Source: Bordetella bronchialis
GTDB taxonomy: Bacteria; Pseudomonadota; Gammaproteobacteria; Burkholderiales; Burkholderiaceae_B
Assembly: GCF_001676705.1 (NCBI RefSeq)
Contig: NZ_CP016170.1
Span: 310,001 to 374,000, forward strand
Reading direction: 5' to 3'
Length of the DNA: 64,000 nucleotides
How positions within the stretch are numbered: position 1 is the first letter of the stretch; every line of letters starts with the position of its first letter. The position numbers were made by a program, and so were the translations under genes. Of this stretch, positions 7,895 through 16,731 are shown in pieces. Under the pieces are notes generated by a model. The model searched no databases. It saw only the letters and a program-made list of their open reading frames with translations, and had not been told where the DNA came from.

Positions 7895-8812
7895 TCAGGC
7901 GGCGGCGGGCAGGTCCACCGCCAACGGACCGCAGACGTCCCGCAGGCCGGCGTGCAGCAAGCGCACGGCCGGCGAGAACTGCTTGCGGTGCGGACAGATC
8001 AGGTTGAAGGGCGCGGCCTCGCCGGGGATCTCCGGCAGCAGGACCTCCAGGCGGCCCGCGCGGATGTCGGCCGCCACGTCCAGCCAGGATTTGTAGGCGA
8101 TGCCCTGGCCGGCCGCCGCCCAGCGGTGCACGGCTTCCCCATCGTCGGTCAGCAGCGGCCCGGATACCGCGATGACGCGCCGGCCATCGCCATCGCCGAA
8201 GCGCCATTTGTCGTAGGGGCGGCCATGCATGGTGTAAAGCAGGCAGTCGTGGCGCGCCAGGTCGTCCAGCGAGCGCGGCCGGCCGCGGCGTTGCAGGTAG
8301 CCGGGCGAGGCCACCAGGACGCGGCGGTTTTCCGGCACGATGGGCAGGGCGATGAAGCTGGCGTCGCCGATGCGGCCGTAGCGCAGCGCCACGTCCACCG
8401 GATCGCGGAATACATCGGTGACGTTATCCGAAAGATAGAGCCGCAAGGTCAGCCCGGGGTGATGGGCGCGGAATTCGCCCAGCCAGGGCAGGATGGTATT
8501 GCGCCCGATGTCCGAGGGCGCGGCGATCTGCAGCGTGCCCTGCAGGGCGGCATCTTCCGCCCGGACGCGTTCGGTGCCTTCCTGCAGCATGTCCAGGGCG
8601 CCCTTGGCGAAGGGCAGGTATTGCTCGCCTTCCGCCGTCAGGCGCAGGCTGCGCGTGGAGCGCGCGAACAGCCGGATTCCCAGTTCCGCTTCCAGGCGCT
8701 TGATCGCCGCGCTGACCTGGCCGGGCAGCAGGTCGACCTCGCGCGCCGCGTGCGAGAAACTGCCCAGCGCGGCGGCGCGCACGAACAGGTTCAGGTCGTC
8801 CAGGCGTATCAT
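7895..8812 (-). CDS. LysR family transcriptional regulator
   Basis: A 305-residue LTTR. The N-terminal helix-turn-helix is MIRLDDLNLFVRAAALGSFS followed by HAAREVDLLPGQVSAAIKRLE, and the effector domain spans about 90-300, with PSDIGRNTILPWLGEF at its first strand. It belongs to the subfamily related to DmlR and similar regulators. The ATG at 8812 is the conserved family start, although its ribosome site is poor. It is convergent with the GntR gene and divergent from recC by 118 bp, with no metabolic gene beside it, so its target is not evident. Confidence 0.9.
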   Translation of the reverse strand: MIRLDDLNLFVRAAALGSFSHAAREVDLLPGQVSAAIKRLEAELGIRLFARSTRSLRLTAEGEQYLPFAKGALDMLQEGTERVRAEDAALQGTLQIAAPSDIGRNTILPWLGEFRAHHPGLTLRLYLSDNVTDVFRDPVDVALRYGRIGDASFIALPIVPENRRVLVASPGYLQRRGRPRSLDDLARHDCLLYTMHGRPYDKWRFGDGDGRRVIAVSGPLLTDDGEAVHRWAAAGQGIAYKSWLDVAADIRAGRLEVLLPEIPGEAAPFNLICPHRKQFSPAVRLLHAGLRDVCGPLAVDLPAAA

Positions 8813-8930
8813 TTTTTTCAAGGGGGCAGGCGATGGCGCATTGTGCCCCGTTTTGCCCTGCGCCGCAGGGGATGTCCGGCGCCGATCCGGGTTATCGTTC
8901 CGCATTGGATTCCCACACGAAAGCCGTCCA

Positions 8931-11900
8931 GTGCCCCGTTCGTCCCCGCCATCCCTGCCGCCCGGCCTGATCGTCATCCACAGCAACCTGTCCGAGTCGC
9001 TGCGCGACGTGCTGGTGGGGTGGATGCGCGGCCATCCGCTGGGGCCGCTGGAGCGCGAAGTGGTGCTGGTACAGAGCAGCGGCATCGCGCAATGGCTGAA
9101 GCTGGCGCTGGCGGCCGACCCGCGGCCCGGCGCCGCGGGCGGCGGGGCCGGCATCGCCGCGGCCTTCGAATTCCTGCTGCCGTCGCGCTTCCTGTGGCGC
9201 GCCTATCGCGCGGTGCTGGGCGCGGCGGCGGTGCCGGAGGTCTCGCCCTTCGATAAGCCGCGCCTGATGTGGCGCCTGCTGCGCCTGCTGCCGGAAGTCA
9301 TGGAACAGCCCGTCTACGCGCCCTTGCGCCGCTTCCTGCGCGACGACGCCGACTGCCGCAAGCGCTATCAGCTGGCCGAGCGGCTGGCCGACGTCTTCGA
9401 CCAATACCAGGTGTACCGCGCCGACTGGCTGGCGGCCTGGGCCGCGGGCCGCGATACCCTGCCGCGCGACGGCGGCGCGGAGCTGCCGCTGCCGCCCTCG
9501 CAGCGCTGGCAGGCGGCGCTGTGGCGCGCGGTCCTGGACGACGTCAAGGAAATGGCCGCGCCCATCGGCGCGGCGCCGTCCTCCGATGGCCGCGCCGCCG
9601 TGCACGCCGCCTTCCTGCGCCGCGCCGCGGACCTGCCGGATGACGCGGTGCTGCCGGGCCTGCCGCGCCGGCTCATCGTGTTCGGGATCTCGACGCTGCC
9701 GCGCCAATCGCTGGAAGTCCTGGCCGTGCTGTCGCGCTGGACGCAGGTGCTGATGTGCGTGAACAACCCCTGCGAACACTATTGGGCCGACATCATCGAA
9801 GGCAAGGATTTGCTGCGCGCCGCCCACGCCCGGCAACAGCGGCGCCAGGGCAGCCCCGCGCACATCGGCGACGACGAACTGCACCTGCACGCGCATCCCC
9901 TGCTGGCGGCCTGGGGCAAGCAGGGCCGCGATTTCATCGGCCTGCTCGACGAGCACGACGACCCCGGCGCCCGCGCGCGGCTGGCGGCCGCGCTGGGCGG
10001 CGAGGCACGCCGCCTGGACCTGTTCGAGGCGGCCGGCGACGATACCCTGCTGCGGCAACTGCAGGACGATATCCGCGACCTGCGCCCCTTGCGGGAAACG
10101 CGCGCGCGCTGGCCCGCCGTGGATCCCGCGCGCGATGCGTCCATCCGCTTCCACGTGGCGCACAGCCGCCAGCGCGAAGTGGAGATCCTGCACGACCAGC
10201 TGCTGGCCGCCTTCGACCAGGACGCCACGCTGCGGCCGCGTGACGTCATCGTGATGGTCCCGGACATCGAAGCCTATGCGCCGCACATCCAGGCGGTGTT
10301 CGGCCTGCACGAACGCGACGATCCGCGCGCCATTCCCTACACCATCGCCGACCGCGTCAAGCGGCACGCCGATCCGCTGCTGCACGCGGTGGAACAGCTG
10401 CTGCAGCTGCCGCGCGCGCGCTTCGCGGTCAGCGAGTTCATGGACCTGCTGGAAGTGCCGGCGGTACGCGAACGCTATGGCGTCGCCGAGGACCAGCTGC
10501 CCTTGCTGCACGCCTGGATACGCGGCGCCAACATCCGCTGGGGACTGCACGATGCGCAGCGGCAGGCGCTGGGCCTGCCCTCCAGCGGTACGCCGGCCGC
10601 GCAGAACAGCTGGCTGTTCGGATTGCGCCGCATGCTGCTGGGCTATGCGGTGGGCGCGCGCGCCGCGAACTGGCAGGGCATCGAGCCGTATGACGATATC
10701 GGCGGGCTGGATGCCGCGCTGCTGGGTCCCCTGGTCGCGGTGATCGACGATCTGGAACAGACCTGGCTGGCATTGGCCGAGCCGGCGCCGCCCCGGGTGT
10801 GGGGCGAGCGCCTGGCGGCCCTGCTGGAACGTTTCTTCCAGCCCGGCGAAAGCGCGGACGCGTATACCGTGCAGCAGTTGAACGCCGCCTTGCGCGAATG
10901 GCTGGAGGTCTGCGAAGAGGGCCGCGTGACGGAAGCCCTGCCGCTGTCCGTGGTGGCGGAGCACTGGCTGTCGCGCCTGGACGAAGGCGGCCTGTCGCAG
11001 CGTTTTTTCGGCGGGGCGGTCACCTTTGCCACGCTGATGCCGATGCGCGCGATTCCGTTCCGCATCGTCTGCCTGCTGGGCATGAACGACGGCGAGTATC
11101 CGCGCATCCGCATGCCCATGGATTTCGACCTGATGGCCTACGACTACCGCCCCGGCGACCGCTCGCGGCGCGAGGACGACCGCTATCTGTTCCTGGAGGC
11201 CCTGCTGTCGGCGCGCGACCGCCTGCTAATTTCCTGGATCGGCCGCAGCGTGCGCGACAACACGCCGCGGCCGCCGTCGGTGCTGGTGGGCCAGCTGCGC
11301 GACCATCTGGCGGCGGGCTGGCGGCTGCAAGGCCCCGACGCCGCCGACGCCGCCGACGCCGACGCCGCGGCGGACAGCCAGACCGCGGCCGGCGACGCCA
11401 GGGCCCACGACGCCAGGGCCCACGACGCCACGACCGCGGCGATGCCGCAGCCCGACGAAGCGCTGCTTGCCGCCCTGACCACCGAGCACCGCCTGCAGCC
11501 GTTCAGCCCCGCCTACTTCTCCGGCGAGTCGCCGGAGCTGTTCACCTATGCGCGCGAATGGCGGGGCGGCGCGCGGGGCGGCGGCGCCATGCAGGCCCTG
11601 CCGCCGGTCGTGCGCGAAGACCCGCTGACGCTGCGCGAGCTGGCGGATTTCGTGCGCGCGCCGGTGGACGCGTTCTTCAAGCAGCGGCTGCAGGTCAGCT
11701 TCGTGCTGGAGGATGCCGCGACCGAAGACGTCGAGCCCTTCGTGCCGGATTCCCTGGAGCAGTGGCAACTGCAGGACGCCCTGATACGCGCGCAGTCGCG
11801 CGCCCTGGAAGCGGGCCAGGACTACCTGGCCAGCCGCGAGGCCGAGGCCGCGCGCATCGGCCGCGCCGGCCTGCTGCCCGATGGCGCGTTCGGCGCGCTG

Positions 11901-12737
11901 ACCGCCGGCGATCTGATCGCCCCGCTGGACGATATGGCGGAGCGCTACGGCAAGGCGCTGGAGCGCTGGCCGCATGCCATGCAGGAGGAATTTCCCATCG
12001 CCGTCGGCGGCATCGCCGGCGCGCCCGGCCTGGAGGACAGCCTGGGCGCTTTCCGCCGCGATGACGAAGGCCGGCGCTGCCGCCTGCTGGTGGACAGCAG
12101 CAGCCTGATTCCCAAGGGCAAGTACCGCGCCGCCCGCGTCGTGCCGCACTGGGTCGCCCACGTGGCGGCGCAACTGGCGGGCGAACCGGTTACCACGGTG
12201 ATCGTCAGCAAGGCCGGCGACGTGGTGTTCCCGCCCCTGTCGCGGCGCGAGGCCATGCGCTGCATGCGGGCCTGGCTGCGCGGCTGGCAAGCCGGCATGT
12301 CGCGGCCGCTGCCGCTGGCCGTGGGCGCGGCGTTCGAGTGGCTGACGCGGCATCCCGCGCCGCCCGAGATCGAGGCCGCCATCGCGGCCGGGCCCGCGGA
12401 AGGCGGCGCGGCCAACGATGCCCGCATGGACGGCGAAGAAGCGGAAGAAGACCCCGCGCCCTGGGATGGCGCCGACGAGGGCGGCCTGGGCGCGCTGCTG
12501 GCCGCCCCCGCCGCGCAGGCCGCGCGCAAGGTCTACGAGGGCGCGGCCGAACAGCGCGGCGAGGTCGACGGCAGTCCTTATCTGCAGGCGGTGTATCCCG
12601 ATTTCGCGGCGCTGGCGCGCGGCGGCGAATTCTTCACCCTGGCGCAGGCCTGGCTGCGCACCATGCGGGCCATGCTTTACGCGGACCGTGCCAAGGGCAA
12701 GGCCGCGTCCCCGTCGCGGGAGGGCGAACATGCCTGA
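8931..12737 (+). CDS. recC: Exodeoxyribonuclease V subunit gamma (RecC)
   Basis: A 1268-residue RecC homologue, longer than the roughly 1120 residues of the Escherichia coli protein. The N-terminal helicase-like region opens with LIVIHSNLSESLRDVL and has VVLVQSSGIAQWLK, matching the family start. Other recognisable segments are VFGISTLPRQSLEVL, RFHVAHSRQREVEILHDQLL, and LMPMRAIPFRIVCLLGMNDG. RecC is the inactive helicase that recognises Chi and splits strands in RecBCD. I chose the GTG at 8931 because homology starts there; the site is weakly supported. A low-complexity Ala/Asp-rich insertion near residues 800-840 accounts for some of the extra length. The stop overlaps the recB start by eight bases. 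Confidence 0.95.
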   Translation: MPRSSPPSLPPGLIVIHSNLSESLRDVLVGWMRGHPLGPLEREVVLVQSSGIAQWLKLALAADPRPGAAGGGAGIAAAFEFLLPSRFLWRAYRAVLGAAAVPEVSPFDKPRLMWRLLRLLPEVMEQPVYAPLRRFLRDDADCRKRYQLAERLADVFDQYQVYRADWLAAWAAGRDTLPRDGGAELPLPPSQRWQAALWRAVLDDVKEMAAPIGAAPSSDGRAAVHAAFLRRAADLPDDAVLPGLPRRLIVFGISTLPRQSLEVLAVLSRWTQVLMCVNNPCEHYWADIIEGKDLLRAAHARQQRRQGSPAHIGDDELHLHAHPLLAAWGKQGRDFIGLLDEHDDPGARARLAAALGGEARRLDLFEAAGDDTLLRQLQDDIRDLRPLRETRARWPAVDPARDASIRFHVAHSRQREVEILHDQLLAAFDQDATLRPRDVIVMVPDIEAYAPHIQAVFGLHERDDPRAIPYTIADRVKRHADPLLHAVEQLLQLPRARFAVSEFMDLLEVPAVRERYGVAEDQLPLLHAWIRGANIRWGLHDAQRQALGLPSSGTPAAQNSWLFGLRRMLLGYAVGARAANWQGIEPYDDIGGLDAALLGPLVAVIDDLEQTWLALAEPAPPRVWGERLAALLERFFQPGESADAYTVQQLNAALREWLEVCEEGRVTEALPLSVVAEHWLSRLDEGGLSQRFFGGAVTFATLMPMRAIPFRIVCLLGMNDGEYPRIRMPMDFDLMAYDYRPGDRSRREDDRYLFLEALLSARDRLLISWIGRSVRDNTPRPPSVLVGQLRDHLAAGWRLQGPDAADAADADAAADSQTAAGDARAHDARAHDATTAAMPQPDEALLAALTTEHRLQPFSPAYFSGESPELFTYAREWRGGARGGGAMQALPPVVREDPLTLRELADFVRAPVDAFFKQRLQVSFVLEDAATEDVEPFVPDSLEQWQLQDALIRAQSRALEAGQDYLASREAEAARIGRAGLLPDGAFGALTAGDLIAPLDDMAERYGKALERWPHAMQEEFPIAVGGIAGAPGLEDSLGAFRRDDEGRRCRLLVDSSSLIPKGKYRAARVVPHWVAHVAAQLAGEPVTTVIVSKAGDVVFPPLSRREAMRCMRAWLRGWQAGMSRPLPLAVGAAFEWLTRHPAPPEIEAAIAAGPAEGGAANDARMDGEEAEEDPAPWDGADEGGLGALLAAPAAQAARKVYEGAAEQRGEVDGSPYLQAVYPDFAALARGGEFFTLAQAWLRTMRAMLYADRAKGKAASPSREGEHA
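11331..11440 (+). repeat. Low-complexity Ala/Asp repeats within recC
   Basis: GCCGACGCC-type units at about 11337-11366 are followed by two exact copies of GACGCCAGGGCCCAC (11394-11408 and 11409-11423) and a partial third. The encoded stretch is rich in Ala, Asp and His and lies between conserved RecC blocks, so it is probably a disordered loop. Confidence 0.85.
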
Positions 12738-15700
12738 GACCCGCCACCGCCCTGTCGCGGTTGCCGCCGATACCGGCGCGGCACCGCGCGACCCCCAGGC
12801 CACGCCCCTGGATGTGCTGCGTTTTCCGCTGCATGGCAGCCGGCTGATCGAAGCGAGCGCCGGCACCGGCAAGACCTTTACCATCGCCACGCTGTACGTG
12901 CGGCTGGTGCTGGGCCACGGCGGCGAACAGGGATACGATCGCCCGCTGATGCCGCCGCAGATCCTGGTCGTGACCTTTACCGAGGCCGCGACGCAGGAAC
13001 TGCGCGACCGCATCCGCGCCCGGCTGGCGCAGGCCGCGGCCTGCTTCCTGGCGGATCCGGACAGCGTCGTCGAACGCCCGCCCGGCGAGGATCCCCTGCA
13101 CGACCTGCGCGCCGACTATCCCCCCGCGAGCTGGGCGGCCTGCGCGCGCAAGCTGCAACTGGCGGTGGAATGGATGGACGAGGCCGCGGTCTCCACCATC
13201 CATGGCTGGTGCAACCGCATGCTGCGCGAGCATGCCTTCGACAGCAACAGCCTGTTCCAGCAGACCCTGGAGCAGAACACCGCGCCCTTGATGGCCGAGG
13301 TGGTGCGCGATTACTGGCGCGCCCATATCGCCCCGCTGGACGCGATCTCGGCGGCGGAAGTGCGCGCCTGGTGGCCCGGTCCGGAAGAATTGCAGGCGCA
13401 GTTGCTGCCGGTGCTGCGCTTCGCTCCGGAGCTGAAGGCCCCCGGCCAGGCCGGCCTGGCCCACGGGCTGGACGATGCCGGCGCGGCGGCCGGCGCGGAG
13501 GCGGACGGGGCCGGCCGCGCGCCTTGCGATCTGTTGCGCACCGCGCGGCAGCGGCGGCAGGCGCAACTGGGTCGTCTCAAGGCGCCCTGGCTATCCTGGC
13601 TGCCGGAACTGCGGCGCCTGTTCGACGAAGGCGTGTCGGCCAAGCGCGTCAACGGCCGGCAGATCCAGGCGCGCTATTACGAGTCCTGGCTGGAGAACCT
13701 GCGCGCGTGGTGCGAGGACCCCGACGCCCGTATCCCGCAGTTGACCGAAACGGCCTGGCTGCGGCTGGGCCCCGGCCTGGACGAGGCATGGAAGGGCGAC
13801 CCGCCCGATCACCCCGCCTTCGCCGCGCTGGCCGAACTGCGCGAGCAGACGCGCGCGTTGCCGGAGGCCCGCCACGATGTGCTGCGCCATGCGGCGGACT
13901 GGGTCAGCCGCCGCTTCGCGGGTGAACAGGCGCAGCGCGCGCAGATGAGTTTCGATGCCTTGCTGGACCAGCTGGACGCCGCGCTGGCCGGTCCCAGCGG
14001 CGCCGCGCTGGCCGAGACGCTGCGCCGGCAATTTCCCGTCGCCCTGATCGACGAATTCCAGGATACCGATCCCGTCCAGTACCGCATCTTCGACGCCGTC
14101 TATCGTGTCGCGGACAACGACAAGGGCAGCGCGCTGATCCTGATCGGCGATCCCAAGCAGGCGATCTACGGTTTCCGCGGCGCGGACATCTTCACCTATC
14201 TGCGCGCGCGCGCGGCGGTGGCCGGCCGCCTGTACGTCCTGGGCAGGAACTTCCGTTCCAGCGTGCCGATGGTGCGCGCCGTCAATCATTGCTTCCTGGC
14301 GGCCGAGCGCCGGCCGGAGGGCGAAGGGGCCTTCCTGTTCCGCCGCCGCGACGCCAATCCGGTCCCCTTCATTCCGGTGCAGGCCAACGACCGTCCCGAT
14401 CGCCTGGTGGTCGCCGGCACCGCCACGCCGGCCCTGACGATGTGGTGGCTGCCGCGGGCGGAAGACGGCAAGCCCATGGGCGCGGGCGCCTATGTCGAGA
14501 CCATGGCCGATGCCTGCGCGGGTGAAATCGCGCGTCTGTTGACCTTGAGCCAGCAAGGAAGCGCGGGATTCGCGCCGCGCGACGCGGTGCCGGCGTCGGC
14601 CTCGCCCGAAGGGCCGGCGGCCCTCAGGCAAGCGCCCGGGCCCGCGGCAACGCCGCTATCGACGGCCATCCTGGCGCCCCTGCGTCCCGCCGATATCGCC
14701 GTGCTGGTCGATACGGGCCGCCAGGCGCGGGCCGTGCGGCGCGCGCTGTCGCGGCGCGGCGTGCGCAGCGTGTACCTGTCCGAGCGGCAGTCCGTCTTTG
14801 CCAGCCCGCAGGCTGGCGAGATCGAATTCTGGCTGCGCGCCTGCGCGGAGCCCGACGATGGCCGGGCCCTGCGCGCGGCCCTGGCCACGCCGACGCTGGG
14901 CGTGCCATGGCAGGAGCTGGACCGTGTCGGCCAGGACGAACTGGAATGGGAGGCGCGGGTCCAGCAATTCCGCGGCTACGCGCGCTGCTGGCGCGAAAAA
15001 GGCGTGCTGCCCATGCTGCGGCGCCTGCTGGACGACTTCGGCGTGCCGGCCCGCCAGTTGTCCGCCGGCGAGGATCCCGGCCAGGCCGCCGGCGATGGCG
15101 AACGCGTAATGACCGACATCCTGCACATCGCCGAGCTGTTGCAGCAGGCCAGTACGCAGATCGACGGCGAGCACGCGCTGCTGCGCCACCTGGCGGAAAT
15201 GCGCCACGCCGCTGCGCAGGGCGAAGAGAACGACGCCCTGACCATACGCCTGGAAAGCGATGCCGACCTGGTGCGCGTCATCACCGTGCACAAGTCCAAG
15301 GGCCTGGAGTACCCGCTGGTGTTCCTGCCCTACGCCGCCGCGTTCCGCCCCGTCCGGCCGGACGCGGTGCCGCTTTCCTGGCACGACGAAGATGGCGAGC
15401 TCAAGGTGTCGCTGGTGCCCGACGCGCACGGCCATGCCCGCGCCGACCGCGAGCGCCTGGGCGAGGACTTGCGCAAGCTGTACGTGGCGCTCACGCGCGC
15501 CCGCTATGCCACCTGGGTAGGCGTGGCGCCGCTTGCCGATTTGCAGGCCAGCGCCCTCGGCTATCTCATCGGCAAGGGGCAGGCCGGCCAGGATGAACCG
15601 CTTGCCGATGTCCTGGAAGCGTGGCGCGACGGCCATGCCGACATCGCGCTGCGCGAAGCGCCGGCGCCCGGCGAAATCCGCTACCGGGCCGATGCGGTGG

Positions 15701-16731
15701 GCCGCGCCGCCCCGGGGCCCGCGGGCGGCGCGCGGACGATGCGCCGTACGGTGCGCGATCCCTGGTGGGTCGCCAGTTATTCGTCGCTGCGCACCGCGCG
15801 GGACGGCGCCATGGAGGCCGAGCCCGAAACGGCGCGAGAGGACGTCTTCCTGGAAGCGGCCGAATCCGACAACCCAGCCAGCGCCGCCGGCGATGGATCC
15901 GTCGACACGCGCGGCATGGCGGTGCGATCCCCGCCCGGCACGGTGCCATCCGCGGCGCGCGACGCCCGGGGTGCCCTGCACGCCTTTCCGGCGGGCGCCC
16001 AGGCGGGCACCTTCTTCCACGAGCTGCTGGAATGGGCCGCGGCGCAAGGCTTCGCAACCGTCGCCGGCCAGCCGGAGGCGGCGCGCCTGGCCGTGGCGCG
16101 CCTATGCGAGGTGCGCAACTGGTCCGATTGGACCGAGCCCTTGACGGCCTGGCTGCTGGACACCGTCGCGCGTCCCATGGCCTTGCCCGGCATGCCCGGC
16201 CAGGCGGTGCCGCCGGTGGCGCTGGCGGGCGTGGGCGGGTATATCGCGGAAATGGAATTCTGGCTGGGTGCCGACAACGTCGACGTGACGCGGCTGGACC
16301 GCATCGTGCGCGCGCACACCCTTGAACAGGCGCCCCGCCCCGCGCTGGAGCCCGGGCGCATCCACGGCATGCTCAAGGGCTTCATCGATCTGGTGTTCGA
16401 GCACCAGGGCCGCTACTACGTCCTGGACTACAAGTCCAACCGGCTGGGCGATGACGATAGCGCCTACACGCAGGCGGCGATGCGCCAGGCCATGCTGGGC
16501 CATCGCTACGAACTTCAATACGCGCTGTATCTGTTCGCCCTGCATCGCCTGCTGCGGTCGCGCCTGCCCGACTACGACTATGACCGCCACGTCGGCGGCG
16601 CGGCCTATGTTTTCCTGCGCGGCACGCGGGCGCCGCAAGGCGGCGTGTTCGTCGACCGTCCGCCCGCCGCGATGGTGCAGGCGCTGGACCGGCTGTTCGC
16701 CGCGGCGCCGGCGCGCGAGGAGGCTGCCTGA
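12730..16731 (+). CDS. recB: Exodeoxyribonuclease V subunit beta (RecB)
   Basis: A 1333-residue RecB with both expected activities. Helicase motifs include Walker A EASAGTGKTFT (about 40), motif II LIDEFQDTDPVQYR, GDPKQAIYGFRGADIF, and VITVHKSKGLEYPLVFLP. The C-terminal nuclease domain has GMLKGFIDLVF and YYVLDYKSNRLG, giving the Asp, Asp and Lys of the metal site. It unwinds DNA 3' to 5' and degrades it until Chi in the RecBCD complex. GGGAGGG precedes the ATG, which overlaps the recC stop by eight bases, and the stop codon shares one base with the recD start, so all three are translationally coupled. It is longer than the E. coli protein (1180), partly from variable linkers. Confidence 0.97.
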   Translation: MPETRHRPVAVAADTGAAPRDPQATPLDVLRFPLHGSRLIEASAGTGKTFTIATLYVRLVLGHGGEQGYDRPLMPPQILVVTFTEAATQELRDRIRARLAQAAACFLADPDSVVERPPGEDPLHDLRADYPPASWAACARKLQLAVEWMDEAAVSTIHGWCNRMLREHAFDSNSLFQQTLEQNTAPLMAEVVRDYWRAHIAPLDAISAAEVRAWWPGPEELQAQLLPVLRFAPELKAPGQAGLAHGLDDAGAAAGAEADGAGRAPCDLLRTARQRRQAQLGRLKAPWLSWLPELRRLFDEGVSAKRVNGRQIQARYYESWLENLRAWCEDPDARIPQLTETAWLRLGPGLDEAWKGDPPDHPAFAALAELREQTRALPEARHDVLRHAADWVSRRFAGEQAQRAQMSFDALLDQLDAALAGPSGAALAETLRRQFPVALIDEFQDTDPVQYRIFDAVYRVADNDKGSALILIGDPKQAIYGFRGADIFTYLRARAAVAGRLYVLGRNFRSSVPMVRAVNHCFLAAERRPEGEGAFLFRRRDANPVPFIPVQANDRPDRLVVAGTATPALTMWWLPRAEDGKPMGAGAYVETMADACAGEIARLLTLSQQGSAGFAPRDAVPASASPEGPAALRQAPGPAATPLSTAILAPLRPADIAVLVDTGRQARAVRRALSRRGVRSVYLSERQSVFASPQAGEIEFWLRACAEPDDGRALRAALATPTLGVPWQELDRVGQDELEWEARVQQFRGYARCWREKGVLPMLRRLLDDFGVPARQLSAGEDPGQAAGDGERVMTDILHIAELLQQASTQIDGEHALLRHLAEMRHAAAQGEENDALTIRLESDADLVRVITVHKSKGLEYPLVFLPYAAAFRPVRPDAVPLSWHDEDGELKVSLVPDAHGHARADRERLGEDLRKLYVALTRARYATWVGVAPLADLQASALGYLIGKGQAGQDEPLADVLEAWRDGHADIALREAPAPGEIRYRADAVGRAAPGPAGGARTMRRTVRDPWWVASYSSLRTARDGAMEAEPETAREDVFLEAAESDNPASAAGDGSVDTRGMAVRSPPGTVPSAARDARGALHAFPAGAQAGTFFHELLEWAAAQGFATVAGQPEAARLAVARLCEVRNWSDWTEPLTAWLLDTVARPMALPGMPGQAVPPVALAGVGGYIAEMEFWLGADNVDVTRLDRIVRAHTLEQAPRPALEPGRIHGMLKGFIDLVFEHQGRYYVLDYKSNRLGDDDSAYTQAAMRQAMLGHRYELQYALYLFALHRLLRSRLPDYDYDRHVGGAAYVFLRGTRAPQGGVFVDRPPAAMVQALDRLFAAAPAREEAA

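Noticed and set aside
8892..10964. Long minus-strand frame opposite recC
   Set aside because: Composition is antisense-like and it has no family motif, while recC is clearly conserved on the plus strand.
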